From NCBI RefSeq assembly GCF_001815905.1, contig NZ_KV823254.1:1-48407 (forward strand): a DNA stretch of 48,407 nucleotides, written 5' to 3'. Source of the DNA: Brevibacterium sp. HMSC07C04. Lineage in GTDB: Bacteria > Actinomycetota > Actinomycetes > Actinomycetales > Brevibacteriaceae. A program made the translations under genes and the position numbers. Below are positions 34,366-41,795 of the stretch, piece by piece (position 1 is the stretch's first letter; each line of letters begins with the position of its first letter). A model generated the notes under the pieces. The model was not told the DNA's origin, did no database searches, and saw nothing but the letters and a program-made list of their open reading frames with translations.

Positions 34366-35367
34366 TCAGGCGTCAGGGTTGGGTTCGCCCTTGAGCTCGC
34401 CCTTCTCCCACTGTTCGACCCAGTCCTTGTTGTCGTCCATCCATTCGCGGGCAGCCTTGTCCTGTTCCTTGCCTCCGTAGTTGTCTTCAGAGAACATGAC
34501 GTTTTCAAGGCTGGACAGGTGCTCGTCGTCCAGAACGAGGTTCTTCAGCAGCTGGGCGACCTTCGGGTTCTGTTCGCCGAAGCCCTTCGACGAGAACGAG
34601 TAGATGACCTCAGCCTTGCCCATAACGCCCTTGGGGTCTTCAAGGTCGCGGACGGGGAAGGCATCGTAGGCCCAGTGCGGACGCCACAGGGTCACGGCGA
34701 CGTCCTTCTTGTCTTCGGTCGACTTCTTCAGCTGAGCCAGCATTGCTGGCGTCGAGCTGAGCTTGAGGTCCATGTCGGACAGTTCGTAGTCTTCAACAGC
34801 CTGCTTGGCGGCCTTGGACAGACCCGCGCCGGGCTCAATGCCGTAGATGGTGTTGCCGTAGTCGCCGCTCATCGACTTGAGGTCTTCGATGGTCTTGGCC
34901 TTGGAGTCCTCGTTCACGGCGATCGTGAGTTTGGCGTTGTTGTACCAGCAGCCCTGCTCTTCGAGCTTGTTGCCGAACTTCTTGATGTAGTCGGCGTGGG
35001 TCAGCGGCAGCCAGCCGTCAACGAGGAAGTCGACATCGCCGTTGGCAACTGCGGTGTAGCCCGGACCAGCATCGAATGCCTTGATTTCGACGGTGTAGCC
35101 GTCGTCTTCGAGCTTGTTCTTCAGCAGGTTCGACACGGCGAAGGACTCGTCCCAGCCGTTGAACGCGCCGATGGTGAGCTCTTTGTTGTCGTCAGCATCT
35201 TCGCCGGAAACGTCCTTGGCTTCGGACCCGGGGATGCAGTCGGCCCAGTTCTTGTCTCCGGCAGCGGTGTCGCCGCCGTCGCCGCTGTCAGCGCTGCCGC
35301 AGCCGGTCAGCACGAGTGCGGAAGCGGCAAGCGCAGCTCCCACCTTTGCAATTCTCGGAAACTTCAT
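34366..35367 (-). CDS. glycine betaine/proline ABC transporter substrate-binding lipoprotein
   Basis: 333 residues. The signal peptide ends in the lipobox LVLTGC (Cys23). The OpuAC-type binding domain follows, with ELTIGAFNGWDESFAVSNLL and VTLWRPHWAYDAF, where Trp residues form the aromatic cage for a quaternary ammonium group. It collects compatible solutes outside the cell for the permease and ATPase encoded upstream. An in-frame earlier start is rejected because AAGGAG sits just before the ATG at 35367 and the signal peptide starts there. Confidence 0.9.
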   Translation of the reverse strand: MKFPRIAKVGAALAASALVLTGCGSADSGDGGDTAAGDKNWADCIPGSEAKDVSGEDADDNKELTIGAFNGWDESFAVSNLLKNKLEDDGYTVEIKAFDAGPGYTAVANGDVDFLVDGWLPLTHADYIKKFGNKLEEQGCWYNNAKLTIAVNEDSKAKTIEDLKSMSGDYGNTIYGIEPGAGLSKAAKQAVEDYELSDMDLKLSSTPAMLAQLKKSTEDKKDVAVTLWRPHWAYDAFPVRDLEDPKGVMGKAEVIYSFSSKGFGEQNPKVAQLLKNLVLDDEHLSSLENVMFSEDNYGGKEQDKAAREWMDDNKDWVEQWEKGELKGEPNPDA

Positions 35368-35409
35368 GTTTCTCTCCTTTTTCACATCAGTCCGCTTCGG
35401 TAGCGGCGC

Positions 35410-35437
35410 GCCGTGCGCGGCTTTCGCTCTGCACGGC
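35410..35437 (-). other. intercistronic stem-loop before the binding-protein gene
   Basis: GCCGTGC (35410-35416) pairs with GCACGGC (35431-35437) in the 91-bp gap between permease and binding protein. Such loops can stabilise the downstream message; that role is inferred here. Confidence 0.4.
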
Positions 35438-35458
35438 TCTTTCATCGGTCGGTCTGGG

Positions 35459-36310
35459 TCAAACTGTGGTGTGCTCGCTGTTGCGGCTGCCCAGTGCTGC
35501 CGTTACGCGGTCCAGGAAGATGGCAAGTACGACCACTGCGACACCGGCGTCAACGCCGATAGCCACGTCCAGCTGGGAAATAGCGCCGATGACAGCGCCG
35601 CCGAGGCCTTCAGCACCGGCCATACCGGCAAGGACAACCATTGACAGGGCCAACATGATGACCTGGTTGATGCCGGCCATGATCGTTTTGAGCGCCAGGG
35701 GCAGCTGCACCTTGAACAGAATGTGGCTCGGTGTTGCACCGAACGCCTGGGCTGCTTCGACAACCTCGCCGTCAACCTGGCGGATGGCCAGTTCGGTGAA
35801 GCGCACGCCGGGAGGCAGCGCGAAGATGATCGTTGCGATCGCACCGGGCACCTGACCGACGGAGAACATGACGATTGCCGGAACCAGGTAGGCCAGAGCG
35901 GGCATCGACTGCATGAAGTCGAGGATCGGCCGGACAATGGTCGAAACAACGCGGGATTTCGCGGCCCACACGCCGATCGGCAGTGAGATGAGAAGAGCGA
36001 AGATCACCGCCACAATCACGAGCGCGAATGTGCTCATGGCGTTTTCCCACTGGCCCAGAGCCAGGATGAGGTAGAAGCCGATCACCGTGACAAGGCCCAG
36101 ACGCCACGTGGCGGCAGCCCAGGCGATCGCCGCGAAGATCAGGATCATGATGAACGGGTGCGGAGTTTCCAGAACCCAGTTCAGCCCGGAGTACATGCTT
36201 GAGAGCACATCGGTGATGGCTGACAGAAGCCAGTCGAAGTGCTGCTGGAACCAGATGAGGAAAGTGTCGACCCATTCGCCCAGCGGCAGGTGGGGTTCAA
36301 GCGGGTTCAT
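35459..36310 (-). CDS. glycine betaine/proline ABC transporter permease
   Basis: 283 residues, OpuAB/ProW type, about seven membrane segments. The EAA loop reads EVVEAAQAFGATPSHILFKV, and MPALAYLVPAIVMF is the family pore region. A GTG at 36316 and an ATG at 36310 are both possible. The ATG has AAGGAAG at a better distance and is chosen. The start region overlaps the ATPase stop, so the genes are coupled. Confidence 0.9.
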   Translation of the reverse strand: MNPLEPHLPLGEWVDTFLIWFQQHFDWLLSAITDVLSSMYSGLNWVLETPHPFIMILIFAAIAWAAATWRLGLVTVIGFYLILALGQWENAMSTFALVIVAVIFALLISLPIGVWAAKSRVVSTIVRPILDFMQSMPALAYLVPAIVMFSVGQVPGAIATIIFALPPGVRFTELAIRQVDGEVVEAAQAFGATPSHILFKVQLPLALKTIMAGINQVIMLALSMVVLAGMAGAEGLGGAVIGAISQLDVAIGVDAGVAVVVLAIFLDRVTAALGSRNSEHTTV

Positions 36311-36312
36311 GC

Positions 36313-37584
36313 TCACGCTTCCTTTCCGGTTGCGGTATCTGCGTCTTCGTCATCGTTCGTCTCTGGCTGCGGTACCGGTGCGACTGCGGGAAGTTCGCCG
36401 GTGGCGGTGGACTCAGTGCCCATTGCCTGCAGCAGCTTGACTCGGGGAACAACGCCCAAGAGCTTCCACTTGTCATCGACAACGCACAACGGCACCGGGG
36501 CTTCGGCAGACGGAGCGAAAAGGTCAGCGATCTGAGCATCCGGCTGGCAGGTGAGGATGTCCTGGGTGCGGATGATGTTGTCCAGGGTGCGTTCGCCGCG
36601 GTTGGCAGCACCGACGGCGTCCTCGTCGGTGACGAGCCCGAGCAGCTTTCCGCTGCGGTCGGTGACGAGAACGGCCGATTCCTGGGCTTCCTGCATTTCC
36701 CTGATCGCCACGTTCGGCCCCGCGGTGTTGTAGATCGATTTCGTGGGCGGGCCCATGACCGACTGCGCGGTGTAGACGCGCGAACGGTCGACGTCCTGAA
36801 TAAAGGAGCGGACGTAGTCGTCAGCAGGATTGGACAGAATGTCCTCAGCCGTACCGATCTGGGCGATCCGGCCGTTGCGCATAACCGCGATCCGGTCGCC
36901 CAGGTACATGGCCTCGTTGAGGTCGTGGGTGATGAAGATGATCGTCTTCTTCAAGGTGTGCTGGAGTTCAGCCAGCTGCTGTTGCATTTCCCGGCGAATA
37001 AGCGGGTCGAGAGCTGAGAACGCCTCGTCCATCAGCAGAATGTCGGTCTCCGCGGCCAGGGCGCGGGCCAGGCCGACGCGCTGCTGCATACCGCCGGACA
37101 GTTCGGACGGGTACTTGTCCTCCCAGCCCTTCAGCCCTACGGTCTCAAGCCATTCGTCTGCCTTCTTCAGGCGCTCATCCTTGTCCACACCCTGCAGCTG
37201 AAGCGAGTAGGCGGCGTTCTCGCGCACCGTGTGGTGAGGCATGAGGGCAAAGTGCTGGAAGACCATAGAGATATGGTCACGGCGAACCGCCCGCAGCTCG
37301 GTGGCGTTCATCTTCGAGATGTCTTTGCCCGCGATCTCAACGGAGCCGGAGCTGGTGCTCCACAGCCCGTTGAGGGTGCGGATGAGGGTCGACTTTCCAG
37401 AGCCGGAGAGCCCCATGACGACGAAGATTTCACCGCGTTCGACTTCGAAGCTCGCGTCGATGACGGCCGCGGTTCCCAAATCGCGCAGGTCGTCGCGGTC
37501 TTCGCCGTTCTCAATGCGGCGAATGACTTCTTTTTCGTGTTGGCCAAAGACTTTGTAGACGTGCGATGCACGGACTAATGCCAC
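36313..37584 (-). CDS. glycine betaine/proline ABC transporter ATP-binding protein with CBS domains
   Basis: 423 residues, OpuAA/ProV type. Walker A GLSGSGKST (58-66), signature LSGGMQQ (162-168), Walker B ILLMDE (182-187) and switch His in ITHD are intact. Two CBS domains (about 285-395) form the ionic-strength sensor known from OpuA-type transporters. The GTG at 37584 (VALVRASHVYKVFG) with GGAAGG upstream is chosen over longer in-frame starts, which add a Pro-rich stretch without a Shine-Dalgarno. First gene of the minus-strand operon. Confidence 0.88.
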   Translation of the reverse strand: MALVRASHVYKVFGQHEKEVIRRIENGEDRDDLRDLGTAAVIDASFEVERGEIFVVMGLSGSGKSTLIRTLNGLWSTSSGSVEIAGKDISKMNATELRAVRRDHISMVFQHFALMPHHTVRENAAYSLQLQGVDKDERLKKADEWLETVGLKGWEDKYPSELSGGMQQRVGLARALAAETDILLMDEAFSALDPLIRREMQQQLAELQHTLKKTIIFITHDLNEAMYLGDRIAVMRNGRIAQIGTAEDILSNPADDYVRSFIQDVDRSRVYTAQSVMGPPTKSIYNTAGPNVAIREMQEAQESAVLVTDRSGKLLGLVTDEDAVGAANRGERTLDNIIRTQDILTCQPDAQIADLFAPSAEAPVPLCVVDDKWKLLGVVPRVKLLQAMGTESTATGELPAVAPVPQPETNDDEDADTATGKEA

Positions 37585-37740
37585 TGGGTGGCCACCTTCC
37601 GGTTGACTGTGCACATCCGCGCCGGGTGGCGCGGGCATTGGCGCCGACGGCCGAAAATCGGACGACGGCAACGTTCCACTGTAAACACAGAGCACTTTCA
37701 GGCGGCTGGAAGTGCGTGATCAGATTCGGCTCACTTTTTG

Positions 37741-37750
37741 GACAATTGTC
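37741..37750. promoter_or_regulatory. perfect palindrome, candidate operator of betaine transporter
   Basis: GACAATTGTC lies 157 bp upstream of the ATPase start. The regulator is unknown. Confidence 0.35.
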
Positions 37751-37867
37751 TGAATACCCCATCTGACCAGGGGTTATGCAAGCGTTTCGTTGTTATTGAA
37801 ACGTTACCCCAAGCTCCCCTCTATTCCGCGCGCACAGACGACGGGCACTGCCGCGCAGAAATGAGGC

Positions 37868-37887
37868 TCTGCGGACATCTGCGGACA
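37868..37887. repeat. two adjacent copies of TCTGCGGACA
   Basis: Perfect 10-bp tandem repeat, 57-76 bp upstream of the -10 box at 37944. One-turn spacing suits activator binding, but no family is assigned. Confidence 0.5.
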
Positions 37888-37943
37888 AGAGGGGCTGTGG
37901 TCGACTGAATTCGGCAGGCCGTGGAGAGCAGTCTGCCGCTCGA

Positions 37944-37955
37944 TAGAATGCGAGC
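37944..37955 (+). promoter_or_regulatory. -10 box of a leaderless promoter (membrane protein gene)
   Basis: TAGAAT-GCGAGC-ATG: a near-consensus hexamer ending 6 nt before the start codon. Confidence 0.65.
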
Positions 37956-38591
37956 ATGACTGCTGAACAGAAGCTCAGCATGCGGCGTGCTCGCATGCTT
38001 CGCGGTTGCGCCGCGGCCTTCTTTTCTGTGTTCAGCGGTCTGGTGTTCCACACCGGTGCCGGCGGCGCAGCTTCGGCGGCAGCGTGCTTGTTCGCTTTTC
38101 TCGTCGCCGCTTGGCTGGGAATCGTCCTTTCGGCCCTCCGGCTGCGCATCTTCTCGGTCGTTGCCGTTGTCGCAGCAGGACAGTGGTTGCTGCACGTTTT
38201 CATGACCTTCGCCTCGACCGCCGCACCGACACCTCGCGGATCGGGTTCACTCCTGGAGACTTCCGCCCATGCGCTCTGCATGGGGCTTGTATCACCCGAA
38301 GCGGGAACCGCTGCGCCCTCCGCCGCGAGCCACGCAGACCACTCCGCTCCGCTCATGCTGGCCGCCCACATCGCTGCCGTTGTCCTCACGGCAGGCTTCG
38401 TGCTGTTCGGCGAACAATCCATCGAAGCGGTGCTAACCGAAGTCGTGGGCCCGCTCGTCTTCGTTCTTCTCGCCGGTGCGCTGCCCCAAGTCCGCCGCGT
38501 TCAGCGCCCCGGTGTGTTTCGCACCCGCAATCCAGGCACCTCGGAGCGTTTCAGCTCGGTGTCGGTGCGCGGTCCTCCCGCTGCCGTGTGA
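37956..38591 (+). CDS. membrane protein of unknown function, copper-linked by context
   Basis: 211 residues. About four membrane segments (near 20-45, 45-90 and 130-165) with an extracytoplasmic-looking loop containing MGLVSPEAG and SHADHSAP, which could bind metal. The C-terminus is polar (RTRNPGTSERFSS). No family is recognised. It precedes the PCu(A)C chaperone by 146 bp and the DyP gene, an order seen around other actinobacterial copper-trafficking loci, so a role in copper handling is plausible but unproven. Confidence 0.65.
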   Translation: MTAEQKLSMRRARMLRGCAAAFFSVFSGLVFHTGAGGAASAAACLFAFLVAAWLGIVLSALRLRIFSVVAVVAAGQWLLHVFMTFASTAAPTPRGSGSLLETSAHALCMGLVSPEAGTAAPSAASHADHSAPLMLAAHIAAVVLTAGFVLFGEQSIEAVLTEVVGPLVFVLLAGALPQVRRVQRPGVFRTRNPGTSERFSSVSVRGPPAAV

Positions 38592-38737
38592 CACGCACGG
38601 GACTTTCTGCTGGAAGCCCTCATCCTGCCCCGCGGCAACGGACCGCGAGCAGGCCTTAAAATTCCGCGGCCGCGCGCCGCTTCCCTGGGCGCATGCCCCC
38701 TATTTGTGCACCCATGAGCGGGTGCGAAAGGACAATC

Positions 38738-39331
38738 ATGAAACTCCGCAAGACCCTTCTGGCTGCTTTCGCTGGCGCAACCTTGACCCTGGCCGGCTGC
38801 GGTGCGGATCCTGTTGCCGCTGACGTTCTCAAGGTCGACGAACCGTGGACAAAGGCCGTGTCCAAGGACAAGGGCATGACCGGTGTCTTCGCCACAATCG
38901 ATAACGAAGGCAAACAGGAGATCATCATCGCTGATGCTGAAACCGATGTTGCCGGAACCGTGGAACTGCACGAGACCACGTCCGACGGCAAGGGCGGAAT
39001 GAGCATGAAAGAAAAAGAAGGCGGCTTTGTAATCCCCGCCGGTGAAAAGCTTGAGCTCAAGCCCGGTGGCGAGCACATCATGCTCATGGACCTCAAGAAG
39101 GACATCAAGCCCGGCGACGAAGTCAAGATCACCCTCAGCACCTCGGCCGGCGATGTTGAGATCACCGCTGCCGCCCGTGAATTCACCGGCGCCAAGGAAG
39201 AGTACGCACCGGGCGAAAACGATCACGGTGAGCACATGGACCACGGCGACGACGAAAGCAGTGACGACAAGGGCGGCGACGACGACCATGGCGAACACGG
39301 TGACCACGAACACGGCGACGGCAAAAAGTAA
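38738..39331 (+). CDS. PCu(A)C-type copper chaperone lipoprotein with His-rich tail
   Basis: 197 residues. The lipobox LTLAGC puts the lipidated Cys at 21. The copper site of the family, H-x~10-M-x~21-H-x-M, is visible as His78, Met88/Met90, and His113-Met115 (GGEHIMLM). After residue 155 comes an Asp/His-rich tail with repeated DHGEH, a probable extra Cu or Zn sponge. Family role: holds Cu(I) outside the membrane and passes it to the Cu-A site of cytochrome oxidase. The ATG at 38738 has GAAAGGA upstream. The DyP gene follows after 2 nt, so both are cotranscribed. Confidence 0.9.
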   Translation: MKLRKTLLAAFAGATLTLAGCGADPVAADVLKVDEPWTKAVSKDKGMTGVFATIDNEGKQEIIIADAETDVAGTVELHETTSDGKGGMSMKEKEGGFVIPAGEKLELKPGGEHIMLMDLKKDIKPGDEVKITLSTSAGDVEITAAAREFTGAKEEYAPGENDHGEHMDHGDDESSDDKGGDDDHGEHGDHEHGDGKK

Positions 39332-39333
39332 CA

Positions 39334-40656
39334 ATGACTGAGATCTCCAGACGCAGACTCCTCGGTGCTTCGGGCATTGGGGCCGGCGCTGGACTCGCAG
39401 CGGGAATCGGCGGCACCTATGGGGTCATGGGTGCCGCCGCCCGCGGCGGTGAAGACAGCGCAGGCTTTTCCGGCAAACAGACGGTGCCGTTCTATGGGGC
39501 GCACCAGGCCGGGGTGGAAACACCTCCGCAGGCGCACGCCGTCTTCCTTGCCGTCGAACTGAAAGATCACGTTGACGCAGCTGCCATGCGCCGGTGGCTG
39601 CGCATCCTCAGCGACGCTGCGGCCGCACTCACCGACGGCCGGGCACCGCTGGCGGACACGGAACCCGAAATGGCAGCCCAGCCGGCATCGCTGACGGTCA
39701 CCTTCGGCTTTGGCAGGAAAGTCGTTGAACTCGCCGGTGCCGACAAGGTGCCGGGGTGGCTGAAGCCGCTGCCGAAATATCCGATCGACCGGCTGCGCCC
39801 CGAACTGTGTGGCGGCGATCTGCTCATGCAGATCTGCTCTGATGACCCGCTGACACTCGCCCACGCATCGCGCATGCTCATGAAGGATTCGCGCGCATTC
39901 TCTGAGATCGCGTGGTCCAAGGAGTGCTTCCGCCGAGCCTATGGCACCGACCCGAAGGGAACCACGGTGCGCAACCCCTTTGGCCAGGTGGACGGCACCG
40001 TCAACCCTGAAATCGACACCGACGACTTCGCCGCACTCGTATGGGGTGATCCGAACGCACCCGAAAGGCCCGGCAGTTCAGGGCGCAAGCAGGTGGAAAC
40101 GCCGCGCGGTCAAGCGCCTGCGGACCTGGATTCGGCGCACCCCGACTGGATGGCAGGCGGTACGACGCTCGTTCTGCGCGACATTGTGATGGACCTGGAA
40201 AGCTGGGACCTGGCAGACGAACCGGCCCGCGATTTCTCGGTGGGTCGGCGTATGAAAGACGGCTCGCCGCTCACGGGCGAACGCGAGCACGACGTCCCAG
40301 ATCTTGAGGCCGTAGGTAGCGACGGCTTCAAGAAGATCTCTCCGGCCAGCCACGTGGCACGCTCCCGCAATGGCAAAAAGCCCGAAGAGCAGATCTTCCG
40401 TCGGGTGTACTCCTACCAGTCGCTGGCCAAGGGGCCCATCCGGGACGACGTAGAGGGTGTCCGCCAGATCAACGATGCCGGGCTCATGTTCGCCAGCTAC
40501 CAGGCGGATATCGAACGGCAGTACAAGCCGATTCAAAAGCGCCTGGCAGAAGGCGACCTGCTCAACGAATGGACGTTCCCGGTCGGTTCGACGGTTTGGG
40601 CAATTCCGCCCGGAGCGTCTGAGGGCGGCTATATCGGCGAGACCCTGTTCGGATGA
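39334..40656 (+). CDS. Tat-exported DyP-type haem peroxidase
   Basis: 440 residues. Twin-arginine signal SRRRLLG (5-11). DyP motif GQVDG (217-221) with catalytic Asp220, proximal haem His340 in SPASHVARS, and distal Arg in IFRRVYSY (about 356-357). The family uses peroxide to oxidise bulky substrates. EfeB-type members also take part in iron uptake, and Streptomyces DtpA works with the PCu(A)C protein ECuC in copper maturation. The adjacent chaperone here supports a DtpA-like role over EfeB, since no efeU or efeO is nearby. Confidence 0.9.
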   Translation: MTEISRRRLLGASGIGAGAGLAAGIGGTYGVMGAAARGGEDSAGFSGKQTVPFYGAHQAGVETPPQAHAVFLAVELKDHVDAAAMRRWLRILSDAAAALTDGRAPLADTEPEMAAQPASLTVTFGFGRKVVELAGADKVPGWLKPLPKYPIDRLRPELCGGDLLMQICSDDPLTLAHASRMLMKDSRAFSEIAWSKECFRRAYGTDPKGTTVRNPFGQVDGTVNPEIDTDDFAALVWGDPNAPERPGSSGRKQVETPRGQAPADLDSAHPDWMAGGTTLVLRDIVMDLESWDLADEPARDFSVGRRMKDGSPLTGEREHDVPDLEAVGSDGFKKISPASHVARSRNGKKPEEQIFRRVYSYQSLAKGPIRDDVEGVRQINDAGLMFASYQADIERQYKPIQKRLAEGDLLNEWTFPVGSTVWAIPPGASEGGYIGETLFG

Positions 40657-40661
40657 TTGCC

Positions 40662-40673
40662 TAAGCTGAGATC
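40662..40673 (+). promoter_or_regulatory. -10 box of a leaderless promoter (aroD)
   Basis: TAAGCT-GAGATC-ATG, just after the DyP stop. No Shine-Dalgarno. Confidence 0.6.
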
Positions 40674-41474
40674 ATGCTCAGCCTTCCGTTCATTCCCGCC
40701 ACCGCGCAGAACAACAATCGGCCGAAGGTCATTGTGCCGTTTTCGCCGCGCACGCTTGATCAAGCGCGTGCGGTAGTTGATTGGGCTGGGCGCGCCCGAG
40801 AGGCTGGCGCCGATGCCTTCGAGTGGCGGGTCGACGCGCTTGTGGGCGGCGCTGGTCAGCACAGCGCCGAAAGTGCCGAGCTGTTGAAGATGGCCCAGCG
40901 TGCCATTCAAGGCCAATCTGAACTTCCTGTGCTCATCACACTGCGGTCGGCAGCAGAAGGTGGGCAGGCTGACCTCGACGAAGCAGGTTACGCGGGCGTC
41001 GTCTCCGAAGTCATCAGCTGCGCCGAATCTGCTCAGGCCAGCAAAGCGCACCCGAGGATCGCTGTTGACATTGAAATCGATCGCGAAGCAGCAGAGCAGC
41101 TGCGCAAGCACGCGGGGGAGGCAGGCATTCCGGTGGTGGCATCACACCACGATTTCGACCGCACCCCGAGTACCGGGGTTCTGCTGGCGAAGATCCGCGA
41201 CATGATCGTCATGGGGGCAGATGTCGCAAAAATCGCCGTCATGCCCCAGGACCCGAGCGATGTTGCGCGGGTCTTGGAAGTCTGCTCGTCAGCTGTCGAA
41301 ACGGCCGAGGTGCCTATCATTGCAATCTCAATGGGCGCCCTGGGTCGGACCACTCGGGTATTCGGCGGGGACTTCGGCTCCGCTGCGACTTTCGCCCCAC
41401 TGGACGACGAACCGACAGCACCCGGCCAGATTTCCGTGGCAAAGCTGCGTTCAATCTGGACTGAAGTTCGCTGA
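40674..41474 (+). CDS. aroD: type I 3-dehydroquinate dehydratase
   Basis: 266 residues. EWRVD (50-54), SHHDF (His159 general base), Schiff-base Lys186 in VAKIAVMP, and the SMGALGRTTRVFGGDFGS end segment are all present. Reaction: 3-dehydroquinate to 3-dehydroshikimate, in aromatic amino-acid synthesis or quinate breakdown. Many Actinobacteria use the unrelated type II enzyme, so this may be a catabolic or extra copy. It stands alone, with no shikimate-pathway genes nearby. Confidence 0.9.
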   Translation: MLSLPFIPATAQNNNRPKVIVPFSPRTLDQARAVVDWAGRAREAGADAFEWRVDALVGGAGQHSAESAELLKMAQRAIQGQSELPVLITLRSAAEGGQADLDEAGYAGVVSEVISCAESAQASKAHPRIAVDIEIDREAAEQLRKHAGEAGIPVVASHHDFDRTPSTGVLLAKIRDMIVMGADVAKIAVMPQDPSDVARVLEVCSSAVETAEVPIIAISMGALGRTTRVFGGDFGSAATFAPLDDEPTAPGQISVAKLRSIWTEVR

Positions 41475-41573
41475 AGAATCTGAAGGCACCTCGGCAGGGG
41501 TCCTGGGCGGCAGGCATCGCCAAAGGGCACCCATCAGCCGGGATCTGCGCTTTAGCCGTAAGAAAACTCCCGT

Positions 41574-41626
41574 CAGCAACAGAAACTCCCGAAAACCACC
41601 GTTGCTATCGGGTGTTTTTGTTGCTG
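41574..41626 (+). terminator. imperfect long hairpin downstream of aroD
   Basis: 41574-41592 pairs with 41608-41626 over 19 positions, with one G-T wobble and one mismatch, around a 15-nt loop. The T-run lies inside the right arm, which is unusual for an intrinsic terminator. Confidence 0.45.
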
Positions 41627-41744
41627 AGCGGTGTGTGGGTGCAGACGAGGTGCCGGGTGCGGGTGGATGTTGTGGATCGAGGGGGCGAGGTGCCGGGCAG
41701 CTTGCCGGCTGGCTGATTGACGAGGTGTTCGGGCGCAGACAACG

Positions 41745-41779
41745 TGAAGGGCGCCACCGAAAATCGGTGGCGCCCTTCA
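41745..41779. terminator. bidirectional terminator
   Basis: A perfect 16-bp stem (41745-41760 with 41764-41779) with an AAA loop. It lies 17 bp beyond the stop of the minus-strand Fe-S oxidoreductase. Confidence 0.85.
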
Positions 41780-41795
41780 TGCGTGAGTGAGCTGA

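Larger units (their letters stand above)
37585..37955. other. divergent intergenic region with several palindromes
   Basis: This 371-bp gap holds no gene. It contains GCACTT/AAGTGC inverted repeats near 37692-37716, a perfect palindrome GACAATTGTC (37741-37750), and CGTTTC...GAAACG (about 37782-37803). A perfect tandem TCTGCGGACA lies at 37868-37887. These are candidate control sites for the betaine operon (left) and the copper-linked genes (right). Confidence 0.5.
41475..41795. other. structured intergenic region between aroD and etfD-like gene
   Basis: 321 bp with no gene I can support. It holds a 19-bp imperfect hairpin (41574-41626), two CGAGGTGCCGGG copies (about 41645 and 41685), and a perfect terminator at the right end. 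Confidence 0.5.

Noticed and set aside
39334..40656. EfeB role in a ferrous-iron EfeUOB system
   Set aside because: No efeU or efeO is adjacent; the partner is a copper chaperone.
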